In this document: positions 33,862 through 44,853 of the stretch, piece after piece | How positions within the stretch are numbered: the first letter of the stretch is position 1 | Layout of the letters: the number at the start of each line of letters is the position of its first letter | Assembly: GCA_001414345.1 (NCBI GenBank) | Contig: LLCB01000371.1 | Coordinates: 1-51,214 of the forward strand | Direction of reading: 5' to 3' | Length of the DNA stretch: 51,214 bases | DNA from: Hymenoscyphus infarciens | Lineage: Eukaryota; Ascomycota; Leotiomycetes; Helotiales; Helotiaceae | Made by a program: the position numbers and the translations under genes | The notes under the pieces: generated by a model | What the model was told of the DNA's origin: nothing | Seen by the model: the letters and a program-made list of their open reading frames with translations, nothing else | Databases searched by the model: none

Positions 33862-36173
33862 ATGTTCAAGCCCAAGTATACACGATTCGACCTCCCGGGT
33901 CTTAACCAGCCTCTCGATTTCACTGGAAATGAAGCTGAATCTGGATTCCACAGTCTCTCAAAACCAGTTAGCTCAGTGAAACCTCATTTCCCCAGTCTTT
34001 TGGAACCAGATAGTGCATATGAGGCAACGTATGTATTCATCTCTGACTCGTCCGATCAAGTTATTGCTGATTCCTCCTCAGATTACCCCTCACTACCTTG
34101 AGAGAGTTTAAAATGATGCATATCATGGATGCTTTAACTGATAAACCAGATTGGAATAAAAAGGCAGGCAGAAATACACATGAAGTTTCATACTTGTTTG
34201 ACTAACGGCATACATTTAGGTATTCGACGAGGTGATTTCTAAAAAATGGAAGGCCGAAATGATGGCTACTGAGGGAGTTAGCGTCACTCAGAAGATGGCC
34301 GACTATATCATCGCTGAGTTGCGATTCAAAGCAGATGGAGAAACGGAAAACTTGGTCGTCTTCAATGGGAATGTTGTCAAGTCTGATACCGCGGTGCAAT
34401 TATCCGTCAAAGAATCGTTACAAGAAGCCGCTCGTATCCTGGAAAATGTTCCTGACAATCTCAAAGACTACCATTCTGGCTCGAAAGGTCAAGTGCTCGA
34501 CCTTGTACACCCGTCACTGTTTCCGCTCGTTTATGGTCGTACTCGCGTACTCAAAGATAGATTGATAGGCCTGGAGGATGCTGTGAGCAATTGTGGAAAC
34601 GGATTTACTTTGCCACCCCTTTCTGAGGAGGAAGGAAGGTATGAGTTCTCCTATAGTAGAGTTTTCCAATGGCTTCCGTGCGAAGTTGAAGTTTCTGGTG
34701 AGGCTGGCGCAAAGTAAGTTTCATACACATTTCAAGCTCATCGCATCTCTAACCATACCGCAGGATCACGTCCTACATCAACAACTTGCATCCTCGACAG
34801 AACAAGAACCTCTACGAAGTCATTGAAAAGATTATCGATTGTGCTATTCCACTTTGGAACATGACGCTCTTTCCAATAAATGGGTTATATCATGACCGAC
34901 CACAATTCTTTTCCCGGATTGCTTTCAGTCTCGAGTATCGAGAAGTCGCCGATGAGCTAGTCCCAAAACAGGGCGATTTTGAAGACGAAGACGAATATGA
35001 TGAAAGAAGGCAAACTTTTATATGCAAAGAACTCATCTACCCAGAGCCGAAAGAATTCGACCCCAAAGCGGTAAGTACTCAGTAGGACCCCTGGTCATTG
35101 CTCTCCGCAAACCTTCTCTTTTAGGCATCTTCGGTCAATTGTAGTTATTGTTCGAGAACCTCTAGGAGAATTAGGAAATTAATTTCTGATTCTCCCAAAC
35201 ATCCTCGGACAATACCTTTCAATTACGCTAGATTACGCCGAACAATAGGATAGACGGGTGCGATGATTAGTCACCAATCCAAAAAAGGTCACTAACATAC
35301 CAAAGTTCGCCAATTATGGCTCAAAGAGAACCTTGTCAGAACCCCTGGATCTCAAACAAGACCATGGGGGTCGAGGATTACAGGTAATTGTGAAACTTGC
35401 CAACATCGAACTTACACCTGAGAATCCGTCATATGATGGTGGCTCGTGGCATGTTGAAGGCCAAAAGGTGTGTTATTTAGTTTTCCGGGACTCGCGTCTG
35501 AAAGCAAGATCCGTCATACATCAACCTCCTGCCTGAACGAAGACAATTTGGAAATCACTGCTAAATTCTCATACAGAATGAGCACATCTGCGCCACAGCA
35601 CTCTACTACTATGGTAGCTCAAATATCACGGAAAGTAGACTTGGTTTTCGTCAAATATCCGATCACGAAAGTGTCGACAACGAGTTTTACGGACAAGAAC
35701 AGCATGGCTGGCTTGTGGATATTTTCGGGTTGGAAAATGAAGAATCAGCGATACAGGACATTGGATCAGTTCTCTGTCGTGAGGGTCGTCTCGTTACCTT
35801 CCCCAATATCCTTCAACACCGCGTTCACCCTTTTAAGCTCCAGGATCCAACCAAACCAGGTCATCGCAAGATTCTCGCTCTTTTTCTAGTGGACCCAACT
35901 ATAAAAATCATTAGCACGGCGAATGTTCCACCACAGCAAAAAGATTGGTGGGTTGAACAGGTGGAAAGAGATATGGTTTCGAGTGGGAAGGGGCTTGCGA
36001 AGTTGAGTGCTGAGTTGAGGGAGCAGGTATTTCGACAGGTTGAGGATTTCCCTATTGGAATGGAGGAGGCTAAGGAGTTGAGACTGAAGTTGATCGAGGA
36101 GAGAAAGGTTTATGCTCGCGATCATGATTACCAACTCGAGCGTATGGCTACCTTTGGTATTTCCGTGTCCTGA
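33862..36173 (+). CDS. DUF4246 family protein (possible 2-oxoglutarate/Fe(II) oxygenase)
   Basis: Six exons (33862-34028, 34082-34163, 34220-34713, 34764-35070, 35306-35467, 35577-36173) give 602 residues. Family blocks in order: LTDKPDWNKKVFDEVISKKW, LDLVHPSLFPLVYGRTRVL, FQWLPCEVEV, ITSYINNLHPRQ, GLQVIVKLANIELTPE, GGSWHVEGQ, NEHICATALYYYG, REGRLVTFPNILQHRV, KPGHRKILALFLVDP, STANVPPQQKDWW. The function of the family is not established to my knowledge. H399-x-E401, H485 and R501 are spaced as in 2-oxoglutarate/Fe(II) oxygenases; this is inference. Intron 2 uses a GC donor (34164). Intron 4 (235 nt) is lengthened by a foldback sequence. Twin E-boxes lie about 135 bp upstream. Confidence 0.85.
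35147..35213. repeat. Foldback sequence inside DUF4246 intron 4
   Basis: A 67-nt imperfect palindrome: ATTGTTCGAG ... CTCGGACAAT outside, GGAGAAT / ATTCTCC further in, and AGGAAATTAATTTCT at the centre. It lies in an intron about four times longer than the others of this gene, suggesting a past insertion. Confidence 0.7.
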
Positions 36174-36375
36174 TTTATTTCGAGGAGCGGAATAGGAAAG
36201 TTGAAGAATGCTTCAGCCAATGGAGAGATAGAGTTGCCGTTCTCAAGAATACAAGCCTGCTGGCTTTGCTTAAAGCTCAGCTGTACACCTTCTCTCCACA
36301 ACCCTTAGCACATTTTGATCTCTTACGCGATTTTTCAGCTGCCATTCAATCTCTCCTCTCTAAAATCATTCCGTT

Positions 36376-37961
36376 ATGCCGTCATTGTACAGCGAAGTTC
36401 CATTTGCTGATCCCGATAAACAGATCAGGCTACTTGAAGTCAACTCAAACCTCTCATCAACGGACAGCCCGCAATATACTCTAGCTGTCCACAACTTCCA
36501 AAAAGATCTACGACCTCAATACGCGGCTATCTCGTACACTTGGGGAGATGCCGTGCCACTCTTGCCTTTGCTTTTCAAGGGACATATAGTTCTTGTTCAA
36601 CTGAACTGCTGGTACGCCCTTTGGCAGATGCGACATCATGGCTATCGTGAGCATATATGGATACTCATTGTGTATAAATCAAGACGACAAGAATGAGAAA
36701 ATCACCAAGTTACGTTAATGGGTTGATTGGGTAGCTGCGTGCTTGGGAGTTGACGAGACTATCGGTGCTGATATCAACAACCTAAGACGCGCTAGCGAAT
36801 CTGAACGGAATGTTTTGCGCCATACAATTAACTACAGGCTGGATCTTATTCCCTACTTTCGAAGAGTATGGATTAAGCAGGAAATCATCTTGGCTCGTAG
36901 CATCATTCTTTTTCACAACCTCGAGACAACAACATGGCAACACTTTGCCGAATTCATCTTGTCACTGCCAAAGGTGCATCTTTCGGGTAAACGAGAAGAG
37001 AACCAGACAAGAGCTTACAAATTGTGTGAACGTCGCGTTGATCGACACGAAGCGACAAATCTCGTCGACCTAATTGGAGATAGAGCGAGTCGGCGAGCTC
37101 AAACCCGAGAGACAAAGTTCATGCCCTTTTGTCTCTGCTTCCTGAGGGTGATTCCTGTAAAGAAAGCATACCTGTTGCCTCTGACCGCCCGCTCTTTCAA
37201 TTGCTCTATGAAATTGCAGAGCTGTTTTATTTTGGATATAAAAAAGAAACTGGGCTCGGAAACATCACACACTGGCCATTATACGGGCATGGTTCAATAT
37301 TGACCATACCGACGAGAAGGCGAAATATCTTTTACAGCCCTCACTCCAACCAACTGCCGATGTGGTAGAAGAGCCAGCTTGTTCGGATAAAACCCTCTTC
37401 CTTGAATTCGATGTCGTTGGGTTTTTTAAACTCTTTTCTTTTGGATCACATGGCCCCCCAATGCAACTATTGACCTGGCACGAATCGATTGGACTTCTGT
37501 CAGAGGTGACGCCTGACTTTTTCGCTTCCACGGGTCCTTTACACTCAAGAAAGGCTCTTGCAAAAGGCAGAGACATGTCTACAAGCTGGGAGGAGTTCGA
37601 TGTTCGCACCGACGTACAACCAGGCGATCTTTTTGCACGAATATTCTGGAGTACTTCTCATATGGCATATGCAATTATGAGACAAGTCGAAAACACGCAG
37701 AAATTTCAATTCCACAGCTGGGCAATCGAAACTTCAAGAAACCTGATATTTCCCCCTGACGAAGTATTGCAACGCTGCTCTTGCAAAATCCAGCTCCACC
37801 TTCATGATGCCTTGCTGTATATCCACGAAGACTCCCCTTATTCGATTTTATTAGCACCAAAGGCAATACATAGATCAAAAATTGAGATGATGTATTCTTC
37901 GGAACCTGGAAATTATAGAGCAGTATTTCGGTTTTACTCCGCTTCCATCCAAAAATCATAA
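36376..37961 (+). pseudogene. Decayed HET-domain (heterokaryon incompatibility) gene
   Basis: HET hallmarks are in order but in different frames: YAAISYTWGD (about 36521), HIWI followed in another frame by CINQDDKNEK (about 36650-36700), VAACLGVDETIG (about 36733), then RRVWIKQEIILA (about 36862) and a long C-terminal region (37287-37961, ending IQKS). At least four lesions break it: a 2-base loss near 36663, a stop plus missing segment near 36705-36733, a 1-base loss near 37095 and another frame change at about 37276-37287. HET proteins mediate non-self recognition and cell death between fungal individuals; this copy cannot make a full protein as read. Introns cannot explain the breaks because conserved blocks abut. 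Confidence 0.8.
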
Positions 37962-38219
37962 AACTATGTTGCGTTCACATTTCATCAAAAACACGAACAC
38001 AGGTCTTAAACTTTGAGGCAGTACAGAATATGGACCAAAAGATTGAAGCAGGTCCATCCAGTCCATCTATACAGTTGGCTCTACAAAAAAAAGTATCATT
38101 GGCGCCGGACTCTATCAACCCCGCGGTGGCACGTGTACTGATTTTCAAGAAATGTTCGTCTTTACTAATTTTAGCAACAGGCGTCGAGGGGTATCTGGAA
38201 TTGTAGAATGGTGGCGCTT

Positions 38220-38700
38220 TAAATTAAGATTTAAAGCAAGCAGAAAGTTTCTTTATATAGTAAGGAATCTTTATCTCTTATAACTTCTAATTCTATTAAG
38301 TATAGTAAGGAGAGGTAGGTATTTGTTATATTACGCCTATACTACTAAGAAAAGTAGGACGCTTATATATACTATATAACAACTACATAACACTACATAA
38401 TAGTATTAAAAAGTTATAATAGACGGAGATACTTTATTACTTAATATAGCTTTTAGGCTATTATACTTCCAATTTTATAAGATAGATATTATTCTCTGTA
38501 CTCTCTGTAGAAGTTTTACTATTCTAGGTATAATATATCAAGTTAAGAAATATATATTTTCCGTAGTATATAACAACTACTTAATAGAATTATAAGCTAT
38601 AAGAGAGGTCAATCCCTTACTACTAAATACAGCTTTCCTCTATACTGATTCCTATACTAAGAGGTAGTTATACTATAATTCTAGCTGCCTTTCGACGCTT
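38220..38700. repeat. AT-rich, TpA-rich island (possible RIP-altered repeat)
   Basis: Composition changes abruptly to runs such as TATATACTATATAAC with no open frame. It may be an old transposon mutated by repeat-induced point mutation. No element ends were identified. Confidence 0.5.
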
Positions 38701-38874
38701 GTTATTACAGCCGGTGATAACCAACATTTCATGAAAACCGGTGTACGTGCCGCCCGCGGGGATGGACTGGAATATCGCGGTAAGACTCAGTCTTTCCCAA
38801 AAAAACCTAGGCGTAAATAGCCCAAGGAATTTCACTCACAAGAACCGATCCAGTATATTCCCCCGCAAAAGGTA

Positions 38875-39072
38875 CTATCTCCCGAAATCCTCCCCAAACA
38901 GATACGTAGATCTAGTCTCATAAGCTTCCTTGAGCACTTTACCATCAAGAAACGGATACGAGTAGTAGAAAAAGCCCAAGGCCCACCTCGTCGGCCAAGT
39001 CAAAGACCCCCGATGCAGATCCGCAACATCTCGGGTAGGTTGGAATGAGGTGTAAGCGAAGGGGTTGTCTTC
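38875..39072 (-). pseudogene. Possible C-terminal remnant of an unidentified enzyme gene
   Basis: A 65-codon frame without a start, stop TAG at 38875-38877, with protein-like content: TSFQPTRDVADLHRG, LTWPTRWALGFFYYSYPF and YLFGEDFGR at the end. A stop lies directly upstream in the same frame, so any remaining gene would need splicing from further upstream, where nothing fits. I do not recognise the family. Confidence 0.35.
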
Positions 39073-39501
39073 ATTTTAACGAGATTCGAGAAGAACACTT
39101 TTCCATTTAAACTTACGGTGGCAAGAGAAGTGCATTTAAATGGTGTGAAAGGACTTTTAAAGCTGAGAGGGTGTTTATTCCATGAGGTTTTGAGCGACAA
39201 AAGAGTTTTGTAGGTTGCGTTGACGATAAGCTGAGTTGAGTTACTGCGAAGGTGACTTTGTTCCAGAAATGACAAACATCCAAGTCTAAGTGAACTGTAT
39301 ATGCTCATCATTCGTGGTACCACATGAATTTTCACTAATGGAGGCTTTGAAGCAAAGTCCTCTCTGTGAGTCTATTATTAATTAAAATATTACTACACCC
39401 TAGATCTAACAACTGAAAGGACATATATATTTCCCGTAAACCCCAAAACTTCACGCTAATAAAATGAAGCACTTGGCCTTTCCATAAACAAAAGCAAAAG
39501 C

Positions 39502-41494
39502 CTAAACCCTCTCCTCGGATTTATTCGCTGGAGGGTTTTCTGCTAATTGAGCAGCACGTATAGTCTTGAGATTCCCCCACCCGAGCCCGAAACTTGCGAA
39601 GAGACCAGCACCAGCGGCTCCAGCACCAAGATACTGAATTTATGTTAGCTACGTTTCCAGAGAAAAAGGCGACGGTAGGAAGGCAAACTTACAAAAACAG
39701 TAACAATCGCTTTATTATAAGCCTGAATAACACCTGGTACACTCGCTTCCGCAACAACACTTCTGAAAGCTGTAGTACCGACAGCAAAAACGGTTGAGGC
39801 ATCCACCTCCGGCGCGAAAAGCTCCAAAGCCGGTTTCAATTGATTGCTGAAAATAGTTTGACCCAAACTGATGAAGATGGAACCTCCGAGGATTTGAGCG
39901 AACATGAGGAATGCGCTGGCGACTGGGAATTCTTTCTTGGGGACGGCGGCTTGGACTGCTGTTAAAGGTTGTTGCATGGTGAGACCACGGGAGAATCCTG
40001 AGATGAGTTGGAAGATGATCCACGGGGCAGGACCCGAGCCCGGGTTGAGAGTGGAGAGGAGACCGGAGGCGATAGATGTTAGTGCCAACCCAAGAACTGC
40101 CCATGGCGTGTAGAATCCGAAGCGTGTAGCTGGGAGGTATTAGTAACTACAGAGAAGCAGGGATGTTTGAGAACACTTACTCAATGCCCCTGAAATCATG
40201 GCACCGATAACTTGAGATCCGACTGATGGCAAGTAGTAAACACCACCCATTGTTGGACTGGCATTTTTAACAACCTGAAACCAGACCGGAAGGTAGAAGG
40301 TGATGACGAGTAGTGATCCTTGAGACAAAGTCATCGTGATTGCCGAGAAAATAACAACCTCTTGCTTCACTACCGCAAGTGGAATCATAGCATTCATACC
40401 TCTAAACTTTTCCCAGAATAAGAAGACAGCAAGAAGTACGACTGATCCACAGAACATACCAAGTATAGTTGGTGAGCTCCAGGCAAATTTGCTTCCACCC
40501 CATTCGAGTGGGAGGAGCAGCATGACAATAGCTGGCGTAAATATCACGAATCCGGGTAAATCGAGACGGCTGAGTTGCTCTTTCCATGTCGCTTTCTTCT
40601 GGGAGAGTTCTGCTGCGTTGGGAATGGTGATGAGTGTGAGAATTGCCATGGTGACTCCCCCAACGGGAAGGCTAAGCCAGAAACACCATCTCCACGATGC
40701 ATGCTCAGTAAACACTCCGCCTAAAACTGGACCGAGGACGAGACCTAAAGATGAGACACCCATGACAATTCCCATGTAGACTAGAGGAAGTGGTGTTAGG
40801 AACTGTTTTGGGAAAGGAGATTTGAGATTGAGATGCGAGAAATACTTCCATGGTCGTTTATCCAAAGGAACTGTGACAGAAAGGATAGCCAGAAACCCAA
40901 TAATTAATCCTGATCCTCCGGCACCAGAGACAGCCCTCCCTATGATCAACATACTCGACGACTTTGCAAGTGCACAAATCAGAGCACCAAATTCGAAGAT
41001 GGCTAAGCCAGCCAAGAAGGTAACCTTGGAGCTATAATACTGATAGACCTTTCCCAGAAGAGGTTGCATCGCAGCACTGGATTGAAAAATTAGCAAGGTG
41101 GTGGTAGTATCAGAGAAAAATAAACGTACACCGACAACATATAAGCCGAACCATACCACCCAATGTCCTTTGTAGAGTTGAACTCTGACGTGATCCTTGG
41201 AATAGCAGTTACGACAATCGTTTGGTCCAGCATCATCAAGAACACAACCATCCCAACTCCCAAAAGCACCAAGTACAGTTTCATCCCCGTCATGTACTCG
41301 ACAGCTTTTTCTTTCGTTGGCTCAACAACTTCAACAACCGGTGCGGATGTCTCTGCCCTTAAAATTCCCACTTCCGTCCGTATCGTTGAAGTTTCGTTTT
41401 CTGTCGTCCCCGCTAAGGGAGGTATCGAAGCTGCTTTCGTCGAAGAATTTGATGAAGCGTTTTTCTCGACGTCTGTTTCCACGGAGTCCTTCAT
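39502..41494 (-). CDS. MFS drug:H+ antiporter, DHA2 (14-TM) type
   Basis: Four exons (41494-41130, 41076-40181, 40129-39693, 39633-39502) give 609 residues as read. A polar N-terminus of about 70 residues is followed by up to 14 hydrophobic helices, starting [20 protein letters not shown]. The motif [11 protein letters not shown] in helix 1 and antiporter motif [11 protein letters not shown], in helix 5 identify the DHA2 group, plasma-membrane exporters of toxic compounds or fungal metabolites. Between helices 4 and 5 a 69-nt segment (40849-40781) looks like an intron whose donor is GGAAGT instead of GTAAGT. Without it the protein reads VPLDKRPFYMGIVMG and has 586 residues. The neighbouring Zn2Cys6 gene suggests local regulation. 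Confidence 0.88.
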
Positions 41495-42248
41495 AGCTAA
41501 ATTGGTGTTATACTGAAGGAAGAAGAAGCTTCCCTTTGCAATTGACGTCGCCCCATTTTAGTAAAGAGGAAAAATCCTGGGTGTTATACTCTGCCCAAGT
41601 TACCCCATGAAGTGCTTAAACGAGTTGTGCATCGGAGGGCTACATAAGAAAAAGCCAAGCAGTTGTGCATTTGTGAGGATTGAGAAAGTGTAGCTATCAA
41701 TATGAGGTATTCATTCCTGAAGCGAGAGCCGGATTAGGTCTAATGTGTCAGCATGTGTCAGCTTAAACAAAAGAAAGGAGTATTTTATCAATACTTCGGA
41801 TGTGTAAAGTTATACGAAGTCCCGTTCCACTCGGAGCCCGGTTTCTTCGTCCGATCAAATCCGGTCCGAGCCTTGTGTCCACCACTCACGTCTTCCCCAT
41901 CGTCCATTTTGTTGTTTACGAAATTGTTCCCTTTGTGGAGGAGGCTGAACCAAATTTTGGAGCCGGAAAATGAGAATCTAGACCACCCGAGAGTCCATCA
42001 ACAGGATCTTACAGCTTTTCGCTGAGTCCATGAGAGTAATGATTGCTTGTCGAAGGGGAGTCCTCTATGATGTTATACACCGCTCTAACCTCAAAAAATA
42101 CATTAAAAGTACAAAACACACCAAAGCCAGCCATTTATGCAGTGGGCGAACGCCGGCCTGCGAGTACGACTAATTCGTCGCATGCTCAATGCTTGACTCC
42201 AGTTTTCTCCAAGAACTACCAAGCCTTCGAATGCGAGTTTGAAATTTT
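41495..42248. promoter_or_regulatory. MFS promoter region with CGG-triplet cluster
   Basis: Between the MFS start and the stop of the Zn2Cys6 gene. At 41832-41868 five or more CGG/CCG triplets occur within 37 bp (CTCGGAGCCCGG, then CCG, CCGG, CCG), the kind of site bound by Zn2Cys6 dimers, about 340 bp upstream of the MFS ATG. Confidence 0.45.
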
Positions 42249-44853
42249 TCATGGCAAAAGGACATCTCCCATCATTCCTCCCATCATATCTTGCCAATAC
42301 GCATCATCAATCCAATCAAACTGATCCATGGCAGCAAGACCATCCATCCCGGACATTTCTTGTTCTGGTACGAGAGTCGTTCCTGAAACCACCCCCATTT
42401 TGGATTCATAAACCCCCCTGACTCTCTTCAAAGCTCGGCTGCACCCTTCTGGAAATGAAAGTCTACACGGCTCCGGCTGCAAGTGATCAATGTTAGCACC
42501 AGCTTGCTCGAATTTCTTGATCAGCTGATCAAAGTAGTCCAATACGTTGACGGTATGTCGAACTTGTGCCAAGTCCCAGCCTGGCTGTTCGACGACGGAT
42601 AGCTTGAATAGAGTCGAAAGACCTAAACCTACGAATGAAAGCTGGGCAGCGGATAATGCCGCGCATTTGTTAACTTCCTGCGCAACGGAAATATCGAGAA
42701 GCTTCTGCACTGCGAGGAGGCAAGTGCTCATCATATCTAAGCGTTGACTGTTGCCATTGCCGAATATGAATGAAGGTGGATTTGATTGGACGATTGGCTC
42801 GTAGAGAAATACTTCGACGGAATAATAAGTAAGAAGTAAGAAGTCTGCCAAGCAAATGTATCTCAGTAAGCAACTTCAATTTAGTATCAAGGTATGAGTA
42901 CTGACCGCTGGAACGAAGATCCTCCGATAAAGATTCCCAATAGCTTACTAGCTCTGCTCGCATGCAGCTTGGAATGATAGGGCCTTCATTTTTCACCAAG
43001 AGACTTTGCTGAATCGACTCGCTCATGCATTGCATTCTTGTAGCAGCAACCAAAATTAAATCCGTCGGATACTCTCTCGCTTCTTCGAGGCTCCTGCAGC
43101 AATAGTCGAGATACGGAGTATGTTGCAAGCTCTCGATCTTACGTAGATAAAGAGAAGTTCTATTGTCACGAGTCAGTGCGTATGCTATCAAAACAGCTTA
43201 GCCCGGAACGTACACTGATGTTGAACAAAATGCACAAAGTAAAGTTCGGCGTTCTTCAGAAGTCCTTTTCGCTTCCGTAGCACTATTTTTTGGTAAAATC
43301 CGAGAGGAATCTGGAATCATATCGGAGGGGTCTCCTTCTCTCACGGGCTTGTTGAGGCCAAGATCAAATATCATGGAATGCTGAAGTTGAAAAATAGCCA
43401 TTGACTGAGCCATCGGCGTGACTGGAGAGAAGTATAGTGACCTAGGTGTGTTTTGGCTTCGTTAGAGCTCGTGGAATTACAAGTAGTGTTGGCAGAACTG
43501 GCGAAGCAATTGGGAGAACATGACAAGAAAATGCACTCAGCTCCAGAAAACCATAATTCAAGCAAAAGGCAGGGTGTAAATTGAAAGGCACTTCAAGGGC
43601 CTCCCTACAAGAAAGTGAAAGCGACAAAATGGGATATAAAATTACTTACCAGGCATTATGAATCAGCATACTTTGGAGCATGTCTAAATTTTTCTCACCT
43701 CGAATAATCATAGCTTCGGCGACATTCATGCACAGGCTTTTAGACATTGAAACCTGACGTCCTCTTTGGTGCGGGGAACCAACGAGTATAGCTGCTTTAT
43801 AAACCCATGGTTTTCGTTCCTGAAGCTCATGCGAGTTCAGCTGATCTGGGAAAACTATGAAGGGATAATGGCTAGCAAAATTGTCTCTAAAATTGGCTAG
43901 AACGCGGTCGGCTTCTTCGCCCGGAAGCATAAAGAGCGGGTCATAACTGGTTGGAAGTGATGGAGGTTGAGGTAGCTCGCCATTCGAGACATTATTTGTG
44001 AAACTACGACTTTGGCGGGGTTGGGACGGAGGTTGATTTTGAGGTTGGAGGAGAGTTGTTCCAGCAAGAACATAGTTCCCACTATTTATTTTCTGGGTTC
44101 TCCATGTTTCTTGATTGAAAACCTCACGACTTCCCAGCGCCAGCGGGGGTTTGTCAAATTGTAGAGAACGGTTTTCGGAAAGCGCAGGATCCAGGGCAAT
44201 TGGAGCAGGATTCTGAGTTGTCGATTGAGGTGGTTGGTCTTGCTTCAACGCACCAGAATGGGCCCCGAGAAGGGAAACCAGACTTTCTATCTTCTCTTCT
44301 AATTGGGTGACACTTCTATGAAATGATTAGCAATAGCGATCGATGGCTTCCAAGATAGTAATGGCCAGGATTCTATACTGGCGATTGTGCTTGCAATAGA
44401 CAATAAATTTCGTTTCCATTAACCTGAAAAACCTGGAACAATTGACCTCCAATGGTCCAAAATAGTGGGTCAATAGAGCTGGGATAACGAGAAGAAAAGG
44501 TATGTATTCACTGCCTACTCTCTGCTTCCAGAGCAATGATCATTTTGCACCCTAAGTTTTCAGAAGTTTCGCTTGTAACTCACGTGGTATTATTTGGTGA
44601 CCTCTTCTTTCGTGCTCTACGAGGGAGGATGACACATTGTTTTCTCAAACGAAAGCATCTATTCAAACATTAGCAGAATATATCACTTTAAACATACGAG
44701 CGGAGCTTACCTTGTACACCGTTCATCTGTTCCATCTATTTGAGGAACGCATTTGGCTTTTGCTCTAGAGCAATTTTCGCAGGCGCGGTTAGTGGAGGAA
44801 GGTCGCGATGCACCCGAAGGACTGAGAGAAATGTTGCCCGCATCAGACATCAT
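42249..44853 (-). CDS. Zn2Cys6 transcription factor
   Basis: Six exons (44853-44711, 44658-44584, 44315-43650, 43441-43214, 43159-42906, 42844-42249) give 653 residues. The DNA-binding cluster has six cysteines: C25, C28, C35, C46, C49, C56 (ACENCSRAKAKC and RCTRCFRLRKQC), split by intron 1. A basic linker RRARKKR and a coiled coil (QLEEKIESLVSLLGAH) for dimerisation follow. The fungal regulatory region includes LDMLQSMLIHNAW, LQHSMIFDLGLNKPVRE and YLRKIESLQHTPYLDYCC. The C-terminus is acidic and Met-rich (DDAYWQDMMGGMMGD), a possible activation region. Introns 2 (268 nt) and 3 (208 nt) are long, so a skipped exon is possible. It is upstream of and co-oriented with the MFS gene. Confidence 0.87.

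Larger units (their letters stand above)
37962..39501. other. Gene-poor stretch with AT-rich island and gene remnant
   Basis: Downstream of the HET pseudogene and of the MFS stop. About 38220-38700 is an AT-rich, TpA-rich island without ORFs, unlike its neighbours and resembling RIP-altered repeat DNA. A short coding remnant is at 38875-39072. The rest shows nothing recognisable. Confidence 0.5.

Noticed and set aside
36376..37961. Reading the HET region as an intact multi-exon gene
   Set aside because: Conserved HET blocks abut across frame changes with no room for introns and no splice signals there.
44327..44536. ORF inside the second intron of the Zn2Cys6 gene
   Set aside because: The surrounding exons join in frame without it; donor and acceptor signals bound the interval. 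A missed exon cannot be fully excluded.
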